64,000 bases of DNA from UBA4781 sp963556045 (GTDB lineage Bacteria; Chloroflexota; Anaerolineae; Anaerolineales; Anaerolineaceae): contig CAUVYA020000002.1 in NCBI GenBank assembly GCA_963556045.3, forward strand, positions 868,001 to 932,000, read 5' to 3'. Made by a program: the position numbers and the translations under genes. The notes under the pieces were generated by a model that was not told where the DNA came from, ran no database searches, and saw only the letters and a program-made list of their open reading frames with translations. Of this stretch, positions 35,350 to 44,232 are shown in pieces; position 1 is the stretch's first letter, and each line of letters starts with the position of its first letter.

Positions 35350-36099
35350 TTAACAACAGGTCATTCCCCCATCAATGGAAATAATTGATCCATTCATAAA
35401 GTCGGCTTCATTACAAGCTGCAAATAAAATTGCATAAGCGATTTCTTCAGGTTTTCCAAATCTTTTCATGGGCTGCCGTGCAATGAATTCTTCTCTGGCT
35501 TTTTCCGAATCCTTGAAAGCAGCCAGCCTTTTTTCTAATGATGGAGAAAGGGTAGTGCCGGGACAAATGCAATTAACCCGGATTTTATCCTGCAGATAAT
35601 CTGCCGCCATAGCTCGTGAAAGAGATAACACTCCTCCCTTGGAAGCAGTGTATGCAGCTCTATCCTTAACCCCTTTGATGGCAACAGAGGAAGCAGTATT
35701 TACGATGACACCGCCACCCTGTTTTTTCATCTGTAATACCGCGTACTTTGAGACCAGGTAGACACCCTTCAGATTGATCTGCATGGTCCTATCCCACTGG
35801 TCTTCTTCCGTGTTATCTATTCTTCCGGGAAGTACAATTCCTGCATTATTCACCAGGATATCCAGGGCGCCGAATTTCCTTACGGTTTCTTCCACAATAA
35901 ACCTGGCATCTTCAGATTTTGAAACATCACCTTTAACGAGTATTCCCTCGGAATATTTGTTTACTTCCGCAACCGCATCGGTATCAGAAAGATCATTCAC
36001 TGCTACTTTTGCGCCATTTTGAGCAAATAAGATGGCAGCCGCCTTCCCAATTCCCGCCCCCGCTCCCGTTACTAATACAACTTTTCCGTTAAAATCCAT
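35350..36099 (-). CDS. Short-chain dehydrogenase/reductase
   Basis: 249 residues, classical SDR: cofactor motif GAGAGIGKAA at residues 12-21, NNAG, and the active site S...YTASK (SSVAIKGVKDRAAYTASKGG). The C-terminal RQPMKRFGKPEEIAYAILFAAC and IISIDGGMTCC resembles sugar-acid SDRs such as 2-keto-3-deoxy-L-fuconate dehydrogenase, and KduD is also plausible from context. An Asp-rich region after beta-2 (VNDLSDTDA) favours NAD(H) over NADP(H). Second structural gene after the ADH, 17 bases away. Confidence 0.85.
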   Translation of the reverse strand: MDFNGKVVLVTGAGAGIGKAAAILFAQNGAKVAVNDLSDTDAVAEVNKYSEGILVKGDVSKSEDARFIVEETVRKFGALDILVNNAGIVLPGRIDNTEEDQWDRTMQINLKGVYLVSKYAVLQMKKQGGGVIVNTASSVAIKGVKDRAAYTASKGGVLSLSRAMAADYLQDKIRVNCICPGTTLSPSLEKRLAAFKDSEKAREEFIARQPMKRFGKPEEIAYAILFAACNEADFMNGSIISIDGGMTCC

Positions 36100-36116
36100 T
36101 GTTCCTCCACATACAT

Positions 36117-37133
36117 TTATGGGATCAAAACTGTTCTGCCAAAACTAAGCCCTTTTCTCATTTCTTCCATTGCAATATTGATATCTATCAAGGAATGCTG
36201 CTTGTAGACGAATGGGATAATTTTGCGCTTTTCGACCAGGGAAACCGCTTCGATCAAATCCTGCCGCGTGCTTCCCCTCATCCCAATGATTTCCTTTTCA
36301 TTCAACATCACATTCTGATAATTCACTGCAAACGCAGGATCAATGTAGCCAACAACGATAACCTTACCGCCGGGTCTTGTGATATTGATGCTTTCCTGGA
36401 TCGAGCTTTGGATACCGATGTTATCAAAAACGACATCGCACATTTCGTTCTTTGTCAAACGTCCAATCTCTTCAAACAAATCCTGTTTCTGGGTATTGAT
36501 CAAACCGTCTGGATCATATCTTTCTGCGATCTGTATCTTTTCTTCCTGACGGCTGGTACAAAAAACCTCGGCTCCGAATAGTTTTGCCAGTTGGATGCCC
36601 TGGAATCCCAATCCGCCCAGACCAAGGATGCATATCTTCTGATTCGCAGTGACTTTTCCCTGACTCTTGAAGGCATGATACATGCATGCTACCGCATCCG
36701 GGATGATGGCAGCCTGATCAAATGGGACACCCTTATCGATCTTATGAACAACTTCTTTGGGGACCACCACATATTCGGCGTGTCCGCCATTCCTTTCAAA
36801 ACCGATCCTGGTCAGATCTCTGCAAAGGTTTTCTCGTCCGGTCAGGCAGAAGCGGCATTTCCCGCAAATAATATCAATTGCGATCACAACGTGATCGCCT
36901 TTATTAAAACCGGTGACGTTCTCCCCCAGCTCTTCGATCTCACCTGCAGTCTCATGACCGGGAATAAACGGTAATTTAACCGTGGGAATTTTGCCTTCTT
37001 GAATATGAAGATCGGTTCCGCAGAGACCGCTGGCTCTGACTTTGATCAGTATTTCATCTTTATGGGGGATAGGGACATCAATATCTTCAATTTCGAAATC
37101 CGAATTATATTTCTTCAGGATCGCTGCTTTCAT
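36117..37133 (-). CDS. Zinc-dependent medium-chain alcohol/polyol dehydrogenase
   Basis: 338 residues from ATG 37133; GTG 37148 overlaps the GGAG and is the alternative. Catalytic zinc site SGLCGTDLH and PGHETAGEIEELG; structural zinc cysteines CGKCRFCLTGRENLC (four Cys); Rossmann loop ILGLGGLGFQGIQLAKLFGA. Oxidises a secondary or primary alcohol of a sugar, polyol or sugar acid with NAD(P). First structural gene after the regulator, so possibly the entry step of the pathway. Confidence 0.88.
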   Translation of the reverse strand: MKAAILKKYNSDFEIEDIDVPIPHKDEILIKVRASGLCGTDLHIQEGKIPTVKLPFIPGHETAGEIEELGENVTGFNKGDHVVIAIDIICGKCRFCLTGRENLCRDLTRIGFERNGGHAEYVVVPKEVVHKIDKGVPFDQAAIIPDAVACMYHAFKSQGKVTANQKICILGLGGLGFQGIQLAKLFGAEVFCTSRQEEKIQIAERYDPDGLINTQKQDLFEEIGRLTKNEMCDVVFDNIGIQSSIQESINITRPGGKVIVVGYIDPAFAVNYQNVMLNEKEIIGMRGSTRQDLIEAVSLVEKRKIIPFVYKQHSLIDINIAMEEMRKGLSFGRTVLIP

Positions 37134-37220
37134 CTCGAATGTCGTCACTCCTTTACTAATAAATCGCTACCGCTAACACTTTTAATACAGGTGATCCATC
37201 AACACTCATTCCATACAAGC

Positions 37221-38036
37221 CTATCGTGTAATAAATTTACCAACATTCAGTTTCCAATGATCGGTGATACAACCCATGGATTTGGAAATACTTGAGGCAG
37301 CCATACGAACTCTAATGCTGTATTCCTTTAATCCTTCTCCTTCAAGATTCTTCGTAAGGGTTGAAATGCTTATTGAGCCCAGCACTTTATTGTCATAACC
37401 AAAGATGGCTGAACCGATACATGAAATCCCCTCTTCATTCTCTTCATTATCCATCGAGTACCCAAGATCAGAGATCATCTCCAGGTTCTGCAGCAGATCA
37501 TCTACATTCGTCAATGTGTTGTTGGTGCGTTTTTGGAGTTTATCGTGCAATTCATTTTGAATGTACGATACCGGCATGGTAGCTAAAATAGCTTTCCCCA
37601 TTGCCGTGCAGTAAAGCGGTGCTACCATCCCGGGATACGATCTCATTTGCAGCGGGGAATTGCTTTCCACCTTATCAATATAGAGAATCTGATCCCCGCT
37701 CAGGATCCCAAGATGGGCTGTCTGGTTCGTTTCTTCGACAAGCTTCTGCAAATGTACATGGGCGACAGAACGCAAATCCATCTGGGTCAGATACGCGCCG
37801 GCGAGCTGCAGCGCTTTGTTGCCCAGTCGATAAATATAAGAAGTCTCATCTTTCTCTATCCAGCCATACTCACACAGCGTAGTGAGGTAGCGATAGGATG
37901 TACTCTGATTAATATTCAATTTTTTTGATACATCCGTTAAAGAGAGGCCTTTTAAATTCTCTTCCTTTGAAAAAAGGTCCAATACCATTAATCCTTTTGC
38001 GATGGTACTGCTTTGGTTTTCTGGATTTTTACTCAT
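37221..38036 (-). CDS. IclR-family transcriptional regulator
   Basis: 271 residues from the ATG at 38036, four bases after AGAGAGG. N-terminal winged HTH (STIAKGLMVLDLFSKEE, LSLTDVSKKLNINQSTSYRYL), then the IclR effector domain (LVEETNQTAHLGILSGDQILYIDKVES, then CTAMGKAILATMP). It heads the KDG operon. The best-known IclR regulator of this pathway is KdgR, whose operators have TGAAA/TTTCA half-sites; the same half-sites flank this promoter, supporting KdgR-like control by a keto-deoxy sugar acid. Confidence 0.9.
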   Translation of the reverse strand: MSKNPENQSSTIAKGLMVLDLFSKEENLKGLSLTDVSKKLNINQSTSYRYLTTLCEYGWIEKDETSYIYRLGNKALQLAGAYLTQMDLRSVAHVHLQKLVEETNQTAHLGILSGDQILYIDKVESNSPLQMRSYPGMVAPLYCTAMGKAILATMPVSYIQNELHDKLQKRTNNTLTNVDDLLQNLEMISDLGYSMDNEENEEGISCIGSAIFGYDNKVLGSISISTLTKNLEGEGLKEYSIRVRMAASSISKSMGCITDHWKLNVGKFITR

Positions 38037-38052
38037 ACAGCCTCTCTTTATA

Positions 38053-38117
38053 TGAAATACTATATCATATTTCAACATCTGTTGTCAATACATAAAATAG
38101 CTTTTCATATAATGAAA
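38053..38117 (-). promoter_or_regulatory. Promoter and IclR/KdgR-type operators of the KDG operon
   Basis: On the minus strand: TTGACA (38088-38083), 18-base spacer, TATAGT (38064-38059). An inverted repeat TGAAATA (38053-38059) / TATTTCA (38068-38074) covers the -10. A second palindrome TTTCAT-ATA-ATGAAA (38103-38117) lies just upstream of the -35. TGAAA/TTTCA arms are the KdgR half-site type. Confidence 0.65.
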
Positions 38118-38241
38118 TGCCAGTGCAGACCTCATCACCAGAGATCATACACACGCCTGTATTTTCAATGAAGACCGCTTTTATTGAACTCATTTAGCCC
38201 TGATCACCCTGATCTCTCTACCCAAAGCAGAAAAGCTTTGC

Positions 38242-38247
38242 TATAAT
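38242..38247 (+). promoter_or_regulatory. -10 of the tRNA-Val gene
   Basis: TATAAT 13 bases before the tRNA 5' end; the -35 is not obvious. Confidence 0.5.
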
Positions 38248-38260
38248 CCAGTACACAAAC

Positions 38261-38334
38261 GGGCGCGTAGCTCAGCTGGTTAGAGTGCACGGTTCACATC
38301 CGTGAGGTCGTGAGTTCGAGTCTCTCCGCGCCCA
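38261..38334 (+). tRNA. tRNA-Val (anticodon CAC)
   Basis: 74 bases. Acceptor arms GGGCGCG (38261-38267) and CGCGCCC (38327-38333) pair over seven bases, with A as discriminator. D-arm AGCTCAGCTGGTTAGAG, anticodon stem-loop ACGG-TTCACAT-CCGT with anticodon CAC, T-arm with GTTCGAGTC. CCA is not encoded. A decayed copy of its 3' half lies at 44254-44288. Confidence 0.96.
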
Positions 38335-38362
38335 TTTTGTATTTAAAGGGCAGGAAACTCTC

Positions 38363-38392
38363 TTGACAATTCCCATATATGTTTGATAGTAT
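38363..38392 (+). promoter_or_regulatory. Promoter of the PadR operon
   Basis: TTGACA (38363-38368), 18-base spacer, TAGTAT (38387-38392). The spacer, -10 and following bases are made of overlapping ATAT palindromes (CATATATG, GTATATATG, CCTATATAGG), the kind of site PadR proteins bind, so autoregulation is likely. Confidence 0.65.
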
Positions 38393-38424
38393 ATATGCAA
38401 TATCCTATATAGGAGCTGTATACT

Positions 38425-38982
38425 ATGTCTCTCGATTATGCCATCCTCGGTTTTTTAAGCTATCAGCCTTTCAGCGGGTATGACCTGAAAAAGATGTTCG
38501 ACACCTCCGTCCAGCATTTCTGGGCAGCCGACCAGAGCCAGATCTATCGCACCCTCAACCGCCTCACCGAACAGGGACTGGCAGAAATGGAAAAGCAAGT
38601 GCAGGAAGACCGCCCTGACCGCAAGGTGTATTCCATCACGGAGGCAGGGCAGGCAGCCCTCAAAGAATGGCTCTCCGCCCCACCCCCCATGGGAGCGCCC
38701 CACAGCGCGCCGCTGGTGCAGGTCTTTTTTGCCGCGCAGCTTTCTGATGAAGAACTGCTGGCAAAGTTCGAGGGCTTTACCGCCATGATGCGCGCGACCC
38801 TGCAGCGCTATGAGGATGTCCCGGAACAAATCAAAATATACCAGCAGCAGATCCCCTCACAACGGGAGCATTATTTCTGGATGCTGACCCTCGATAACGG
38901 CATGCGCGGCATGCGCGCCAACCTGGAATGGGCAGAAGCCATCATCCAGCAGTTGAAAAATGGAGAAGTTCCCCAACAATAG
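38425..38982 (+). CDS. PadR-family transcriptional regulator
   Basis: 185 residues. N-terminal PadR winged helix (LDYAILGFLSYQPFSGYDLKKM, then QIYRTLNRLTEQGLAE and the wing DRKVYSITEAGQAALKEWL). The C-terminal Vir_C-like four-helix region (about 95-175) makes it a subfamily-2 PadR. AGGAG lies upstream of the ATG. It overlooks a two-gene redox cassette starting 9 bases downstream, so it may sense a phenolic, drug-like or redox-active compound handled by that cassette. Confidence 0.92.
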   Translation: MSLDYAILGFLSYQPFSGYDLKKMFDTSVQHFWAADQSQIYRTLNRLTEQGLAEMEKQVQEDRPDRKVYSITEAGQAALKEWLSAPPPMGAPHSAPLVQVFFAAQLSDEELLAKFEGFTAMMRATLQRYEDVPEQIKIYQQQIPSQREHYFWMLTLDNGMRGMRANLEWAEAIIQQLKNGEVPQQ

Positions 38983-38991
38983 GAGTTCAGC

Positions 38992-39759
38992 ATGACCAAG
39001 CAAATTCCCTTAAGACAGCGTATTCGTAAATTTGTACTGATCCTCTCTTTTCTTTTCTTTCCCATCACCATGAATTATCTATCTCCCTACCTGATCATCG
39101 CCGGGGCATCCGAGGGCATCCTGACCGGCAGTATGATCGCCTTCGGTGTTCTTTTCCTCACTTCCCTGTTCCTGGGTCGCGCGTGGTGCGGCTGGGTGTG
39201 CCCCGGTGGAGCGATCCAGGAGATCGCCGAGCCGGTCAACAACCGCCCTGTCAAAGGCAGCAAGATGGACTGGATCAAGTGGCTGATCTGGATCCCCTGG
39301 ATCAGTCTGATCGTCTGGCTGCTCATCCAGGCAGGCGGATTCCAGCAGGTCAATTCACTCTTTGGCACCGAACACGGCATTTCGATCGCCGGCTCCGCCG
39401 ACCGCCCCATCCAATTCGCCTATCTGATCTACTACATCGTGATCGCGCTCTTTGTGGGTTTAGCGGTGATCGCCGGCAGAAGAGCCGGCTGCCATAGCAT
39501 CTGCTGGATGGCGCCCTTCATGATGATCGGACGCTGGATACGCAACCGCCTCGGTTGGGTCTCGCTGCGCTTGAAAGCGCAGACGGACGCCTGCATTGAC
39601 TGCAAGATCTGCAACGGGCACTGCCCGATGAGCCTGCCGGTCAATGAAATGGTGCTGGCAAATGATATGGAACATTCCGAGTGCATTTTGTGCGGCTCGT
39701 GTGTGGATCACTGCCCCAAGGATGCCATCCATTATTCATTTAGTTCAAGCACAAAGTGA
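38992..39759 (+). CDS. Membrane polyferredoxin, NapH/4Fe-4S-binding type
   Basis: 255 residues. Four to five membrane helices with the NapH-like motif GRAWCGWVCPGGAIQE between helices 2 and 3, a second pair in RRAGCHSICWMAP, and two C-terminal ferredoxin motifs (C-I-D-C-K-I-C-N-G-H-C-P; C-I-L-C-G-S-C-V-D-H-C-P). Holds two [4Fe-4S] clusters at the cytoplasmic face, probably passing electrons between the membrane and the flavoprotein encoded 7 bases downstream. No catalytic subunit (NapA, NosZ or similar) is nearby. Confidence 0.88.
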   Translation: MTKQIPLRQRIRKFVLILSFLFFPITMNYLSPYLIIAGASEGILTGSMIAFGVLFLTSLFLGRAWCGWVCPGGAIQEIAEPVNNRPVKGSKMDWIKWLIWIPWISLIVWLLIQAGGFQQVNSLFGTEHGISIAGSADRPIQFAYLIYYIVIALFVGLAVIAGRRAGCHSICWMAPFMMIGRWIRNRLGWVSLRLKAQTDACIDCKICNGHCPMSLPVNEMVLANDMEHSECILCGSCVDHCPKDAIHYSFSSSTK

Positions 39760-39766
39760 GGAAAAA

Positions 39767-40993
39767 ATGAATGTCACTATTTTAAACGGTTCGCCAAAGC
39801 AAGGAGCGCTGGATGTTTATCTTAATAAATTGATCCCGCTGCTCGAAAAGAGTGGGCATACTGCCACCCATGTGGTGCTGTGCGACATGCATATCGCAGC
39901 CTGCCGGGGCTGTTTCGGCTGCTGGGTAAAAACGCCCGGGCGCTGCGTACTGAAAGATGACACAGATGTACTGGACCGCACCATCATCAACTCCGATTTC
40001 GTGCTGTGGGCGTCGCCGCTCATCATGGGTTTCCCCAGCGCGCTCTTCAAGACCGCGCTCGACAAGCACCTGCCGCTGATCCACCCGTACATGGAAATCG
40101 ACCGGGGCGAGATCCATCACCTCAAACGCTACCCCCGCTACCCGCGCATCGGGATGCTGCTGGAAAGGGAAGCCGGCACGGATGAAAAAGACCTGCAGAT
40201 CGTGAGCGGCGTCTGCGCGCGCACGGCGCTCAACTTCAAGAGCCGGCTGGAATTCGTGGAAACGCTGCCCTGCCCGCCTGAGGCACTGGTCGAGAGGATC
40301 GAGCAGCCCCCAACCGGCGAACCGCTCTATCCCAAACAGCTCAAAGCGAGCGGCTTTGAAACCATCCAGCCGCCCGCCGGGCTGACCCTCTTCAACGGTT
40401 CGCCGCGCGGTGCATCCGGCAGCAACACCCTGTTGATGCTGAACGAGTTGGGCAGAGGCTTTGCCGGCGCCACGCAGGTTAAGAACACCGCACAGCACGT
40501 GCAGGCGTTCCGTGAAGCGCAGTGTGTGTGGATCGGATTCCCGCTCTACACCGATGGCATGCCGGGCATCGTCAAGCTTTTCTTCGAGGCGCTGCAGCCC
40601 CTGCTGGAACAGGCAGGAAATCCGCCGCTGGGATTTCTGGTGCAGTCCGGTTTCCCGGAAGCCTGCCATTCACGCTATATCGAGCGCTATCTCGAAAAGC
40701 TGGCGGCGCGGCTGGGTTCCCCCTACCTGGGCACCATCGTCAAGGGAGGCGGGGAGGGCACCCGCAGCATGCCGCCAGAAGCCAACCGCAGGCTGTTCGC
40801 CAGCCTGGGAGCGCTGGGCGCCAGCCTGGCGCAGCAGGGCTGTCTGGATGAGAAAGTTCTGAAAAAGATAGCCGGATTCGAGCGCTTCCCACGAATTGCG
40901 CTGCCAATCCTGCGCGCAGTGTTCAAATCCCCCGCCGGCGGGCACTATTTCAACATTCCTCAAAATTTTACAAATCATATATTTAGTAATTGA
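39767..40993 (+). CDS. Tandem flavodoxin-like NAD(P)H:FMN oxidoreductase fusion
   Basis: 408 residues from the ATG at 39767, which follows GAGGAAAA; a frame from 39644 lies inside the previous gene. Two copies of the flavodoxin/FMN-reductase fold. The first (residues 1 to about 185) starts MNVTILNGSPKQGALD and has the Fe-S flavoprotein-like cysteines ACRGCFGCW. The second (from about 205) starts LTLFNGSPRGASGSNT and lacks the CxxC. Such a fusion is unusual; one half may be catalytic. A ferredoxin- or NAD(P)H-dependent reductase of quinones, nitro compounds or another small electron acceptor is the best guess. Confidence 0.8.
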   Translation: MNVTILNGSPKQGALDVYLNKLIPLLEKSGHTATHVVLCDMHIAACRGCFGCWVKTPGRCVLKDDTDVLDRTIINSDFVLWASPLIMGFPSALFKTALDKHLPLIHPYMEIDRGEIHHLKRYPRYPRIGMLLEREAGTDEKDLQIVSGVCARTALNFKSRLEFVETLPCPPEALVERIEQPPTGEPLYPKQLKASGFETIQPPAGLTLFNGSPRGASGSNTLLMLNELGRGFAGATQVKNTAQHVQAFREAQCVWIGFPLYTDGMPGIVKLFFEALQPLLEQAGNPPLGFLVQSGFPEACHSRYIERYLEKLAARLGSPYLGTIVKGGGEGTRSMPPEANRRLFASLGALGASLAQQGCLDEKVLKKIAGFERFPRIALPILRAVFKSPAGGHYFNIPQNFTNHIFSN

Positions 40994-41007
40994 GCTTAAA
41001 ATTCTAT

Positions 41008-44000
41008 TTAAACTTTAAAACTCAGTAATTGTTCTTCTACATCTTCATAAATATTATCTATATTCTTTTGAAGATCAATAGTTTTTGCTAGAGAGGTAAT
41101 AATCCGACAATAATGCTTAATATCTTCTGAGGACAAGGAGTGTCCTTTGCGATCTTTGAGCCATTTATCTGAAACCTGATAACCTCCGATAAAGTAATTC
41201 CAAATATCCACATCTATCCCTTCAAAATATTGGTGATCATTGATATAAACACGATTTTGCGTTTCGTTATATTCTCTTTTTACTACTAGGTTGGTACCTT
41301 TTCCACAAAATTTAGCGATCGGTTTGTTTAATTGCGAGTGCGTAAGCAAATGGAAATCAATAAGCTCTCCACCTAGATAAACTAACTTTTCAAAAAGCTC
41401 ATAGTCTTTTATAAAAGGTATTCTGGGAAAATCAGTTTTCAAAAACTCTTTATATTTATTACGATAGGAATTAGAAAATAATACAGCGTAGATATAGTTG
41501 ATTATCTCTTTTGGAGTTATTTTTTCACCGTAGGTTTGCTCTAACCAATCAATTATTTTTAAGTTGATATTCGGTTGTTTCTTATCTATCATTGATTGAT
41601 CTTGAAATTGTAATGGGATTTGTTGATGTTTTGTTTCTTCTTCATATAAGTAAAGTGGGAATACATATGCAGAATCTGCTGCTAAATCTAAAATATGTCT
41701 ATCCACTACATTATTAACAATAAAATAGTATCCTAAATATTTTTTTCGTATACCCTTCATACAAATAATTCCCAAATTATCATGGAACATGTTTTTCATT
41801 ATAGAATAACGAGATCTTTGTAAAATTTTTTTGTTATAAACAATAAATCTTGTATCGAAAGGTCGATAGGAATATTTCATTATTTGTTCATCGACAATAA
41901 CGGTTGATAGTTCTTTATACCAAGTATCTATTAGCTTACCTTCCACTTCATAATTACGCATTAATAAATAAAATGAATCCTTATCAAGCATACTCAATTT
42001 TCGATTTAACTCTTCTTTACTAAAATCAACGAGCACGTCATCTTTTCCAGTTGTTACACCAATTATTCTTTTTTCCATAATTTTTTGTATAGGAAAAAAT
42101 TGTTTATATTTTTCTAAATATTGATAATCTTTTTTAACGAAAAAACCATACTTATCTTTTGGTTCAATCTTTTCCCAATTTGTATTTGTCACGTCATGAG
42201 TATTTAGAAATTCATACTTTTTGTTTCGCAAACCCCATAAGTCACAATACTTTATTTGATTTTTAAGACCATTTTGCTTAACCAACAAGATAATACTTAC
42301 TCCTTGTTGGATATCAAATACATTTTCATCTTTTTCTCCACTTGGTGTCGTTTCTTGTCGTTTAGCATTACCATGCAAATTTAGAATATAAATCTCGTTG
42401 AATTCATTTAATAATTTATTCCTCATATCCCGATGTATCAATCCATCTAAATATGAGTTATTTGTAATCATTCCAATGATCCCTTGCCCAGCTTTCGAGA
42501 TCTTCCAGTGTGCAAACGCAATAAATTTTATGTAATCATCAGAAAGAGGTTGAATGTTACGTTCCTCTTTTCTTACTTTTTCCTTATAGGAATCATAAAG
42601 TTTAAAAAATTCCGTATCTTCTCTTATTGTATTTGAAGAGCTTACTGAATATGGTGGATTACCAATAATCGCTATAACCGGAATTTTTTCCTTGATATCT
42701 AATGCTTGCTCTGATTCTTCAGCAATTGTTTTTTCCAAAATTCCAGGAATATTATCAGGGTTTTCCTGATTGAAATCCAATGCGTTAGTAAGATATAAAT
42801 TAAAACGCTCTTGATCAGTCAATTTATAACCAAGTTCATCGAGCACAAATCCGATTTTCATATGACCTACAGCATACGGTGCCATCATTAATTCAAAAGC
42901 ATAAAAATTTTTTAGAATATGATCACTAATTAGACTTTTAATTCCACCATCACCATATTTATTTTTAAATTCTTCCACCGCCAATTGAATCGCTTGTGCT
43001 GGAAAAGTAAGTGTACCTGCAGCAGGATCAAGTACTGTAACTGAGTGATCTGCAAATCCATCCTGTTTGTCGAATTTCACTTTAAGTAAATTATGTACTG
43101 ATCGTGTAATATAACTAACAACTGGTTCTGGTGTGTAATAAATACCACGCTTTTCGCGTATCTTAGGATCATATTCAGCTAAGAATGTTTCATAAAAATG
43201 AACAATCGGGTCTTCTCCTTTTCCTTCTTCATAAAAATTATGCATTATATTGCTTATATCGGATTTATTTAGAACTTCGGCAATATCATCTATTATCCAC
43301 TCCATAGATGTCGGCAAATCGGTCGATGAAATGTAACGAAATACATCCCTTAATATTCCTATAGTGTGCGGAATATAGTTATAAGCTGAAATTCTATTAA
43401 ATTCTGTTTCCGCTCTACTTCTTGCGGTAAATAAACCATATGTAATAGTTTGAGCAAATAAGTCTGAGAAATCTATAATAGTTAATGAAGAAATTAAATG
43501 ATCTTTGAATGCCTTGTAGAATTCTTCAAGTAAATGTGTTCCTCCAATCCTTCGTTCTTTAAGCTCCTCAGTTAGCACATGATCACGTAAGAACCTTGTG
43601 CGTTTAGCAAGCTCAATTGCCAATTGTTTAGGTGTCGTTGTTTTTGGAACGGAAAAAGAAAGAAATTGCTCCAAGAATTGTAAAAACTCTTCTTGATTTT
43701 CTACAGGAGGAATCATCTTTAACTTATGAATAATAAAAGATTTGCCTATCTTTACTTGATTAACCAGTTTCCCTTCACGATACAATCTGAATTCAAAAAA
43801 ATTTGTAAGAATCAGATTATGAAAAGTCTTACGGTAACGATTGAGTTGTTCTGAGTGTTCAATTATCGAAAGATTCTCGGTAGAGGGGGATTTAGCTTCA
43901 ATATAGCCAATAATACGGTTCTCCCCATCCCAAATACGAAAATCAGGATTGCCTGCATCTGTTCTTTTTGGTAGAGATGTAATATACAAATTCTTTCCTT

Positions 44001-44112
44001 TTTCCTTGCCCCAGTTTTCAAACAGACGTTTAATATCTGGATAATAACTCTCTTCAGTGGCATCACCAGTTTTTGTAGTGTTGAAAACATCACGAAAATA
44101 TTGGTCTAACAT
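41008..44112 (-). CDS. Single-polypeptide restriction-modification enzyme (type IIG/ISP-like)
   Basis: 1034 residues from ATG 44112, 8 bases after GAGGG. Order: N-terminal PD-(D/E)xK nuclease (NPDFRIWDGENRIIGYIEAK, about residues 53-72), helical linker, adenine-N6 methyltransferase with motif I VLDPAAGTLTFP (about 360) and motif IV IGNPPYS (about 485), and a C-terminal target-recognition region of about 400 residues. It would cut unmethylated foreign DNA and methylate its own site; the recognition sequence cannot be predicted. AT-rich composition unlike its neighbours indicates horizontal transfer. No separate S or R genes are nearby. Confidence 0.88.
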   Translation of the reverse strand: MLDQYFRDVFNTTKTGDATEESYYPDIKRLFENWGKEKGKNLYITSLPKRTDAGNPDFRIWDGENRIIGYIEAKSPSTENLSIIEHSEQLNRYRKTFHNLILTNFFEFRLYREGKLVNQVKIGKSFIIHKLKMIPPVENQEEFLQFLEQFLSFSVPKTTTPKQLAIELAKRTRFLRDHVLTEELKERRIGGTHLLEEFYKAFKDHLISSLTIIDFSDLFAQTITYGLFTARSRAETEFNRISAYNYIPHTIGILRDVFRYISSTDLPTSMEWIIDDIAEVLNKSDISNIMHNFYEEGKGEDPIVHFYETFLAEYDPKIREKRGIYYTPEPVVSYITRSVHNLLKVKFDKQDGFADHSVTVLDPAAGTLTFPAQAIQLAVEEFKNKYGDGGIKSLISDHILKNFYAFELMMAPYAVGHMKIGFVLDELGYKLTDQERFNLYLTNALDFNQENPDNIPGILEKTIAEESEQALDIKEKIPVIAIIGNPPYSVSSSNTIREDTEFFKLYDSYKEKVRKEERNIQPLSDDYIKFIAFAHWKISKAGQGIIGMITNNSYLDGLIHRDMRNKLLNEFNEIYILNLHGNAKRQETTPSGEKDENVFDIQQGVSIILLVKQNGLKNQIKYCDLWGLRNKKYEFLNTHDVTNTNWEKIEPKDKYGFFVKKDYQYLEKYKQFFPIQKIMEKRIIGVTTGKDDVLVDFSKEELNRKLSMLDKDSFYLLMRNYEVEGKLIDTWYKELSTVIVDEQIMKYSYRPFDTRFIVYNKKILQRSRYSIMKNMFHDNLGIICMKGIRKKYLGYYFIVNNVVDRHILDLAADSAYVFPLYLYEEETKHQQIPLQFQDQSMIDKKQPNINLKIIDWLEQTYGEKITPKEIINYIYAVLFSNSYRNKYKEFLKTDFPRIPFIKDYELFEKLVYLGGELIDFHLLTHSQLNKPIAKFCGKGTNLVVKREYNETQNRVYINDHQYFEGIDVDIWNYFIGGYQVSDKWLKDRKGHSLSSEDIKHYCRIITSLAKTIDLQKNIDNIYEDVEEQLLSFKV

Positions 44113-44232
44113 TGATAAATCCCTCACTGAAAATTAATAATTTGCTAGTAGAAAATAGCCAATGCTCTAATTATAGTGTAACGTATAAAAACCCAATCTA
44201 TACTACATAGATATTATTTTCATAAAATATCT

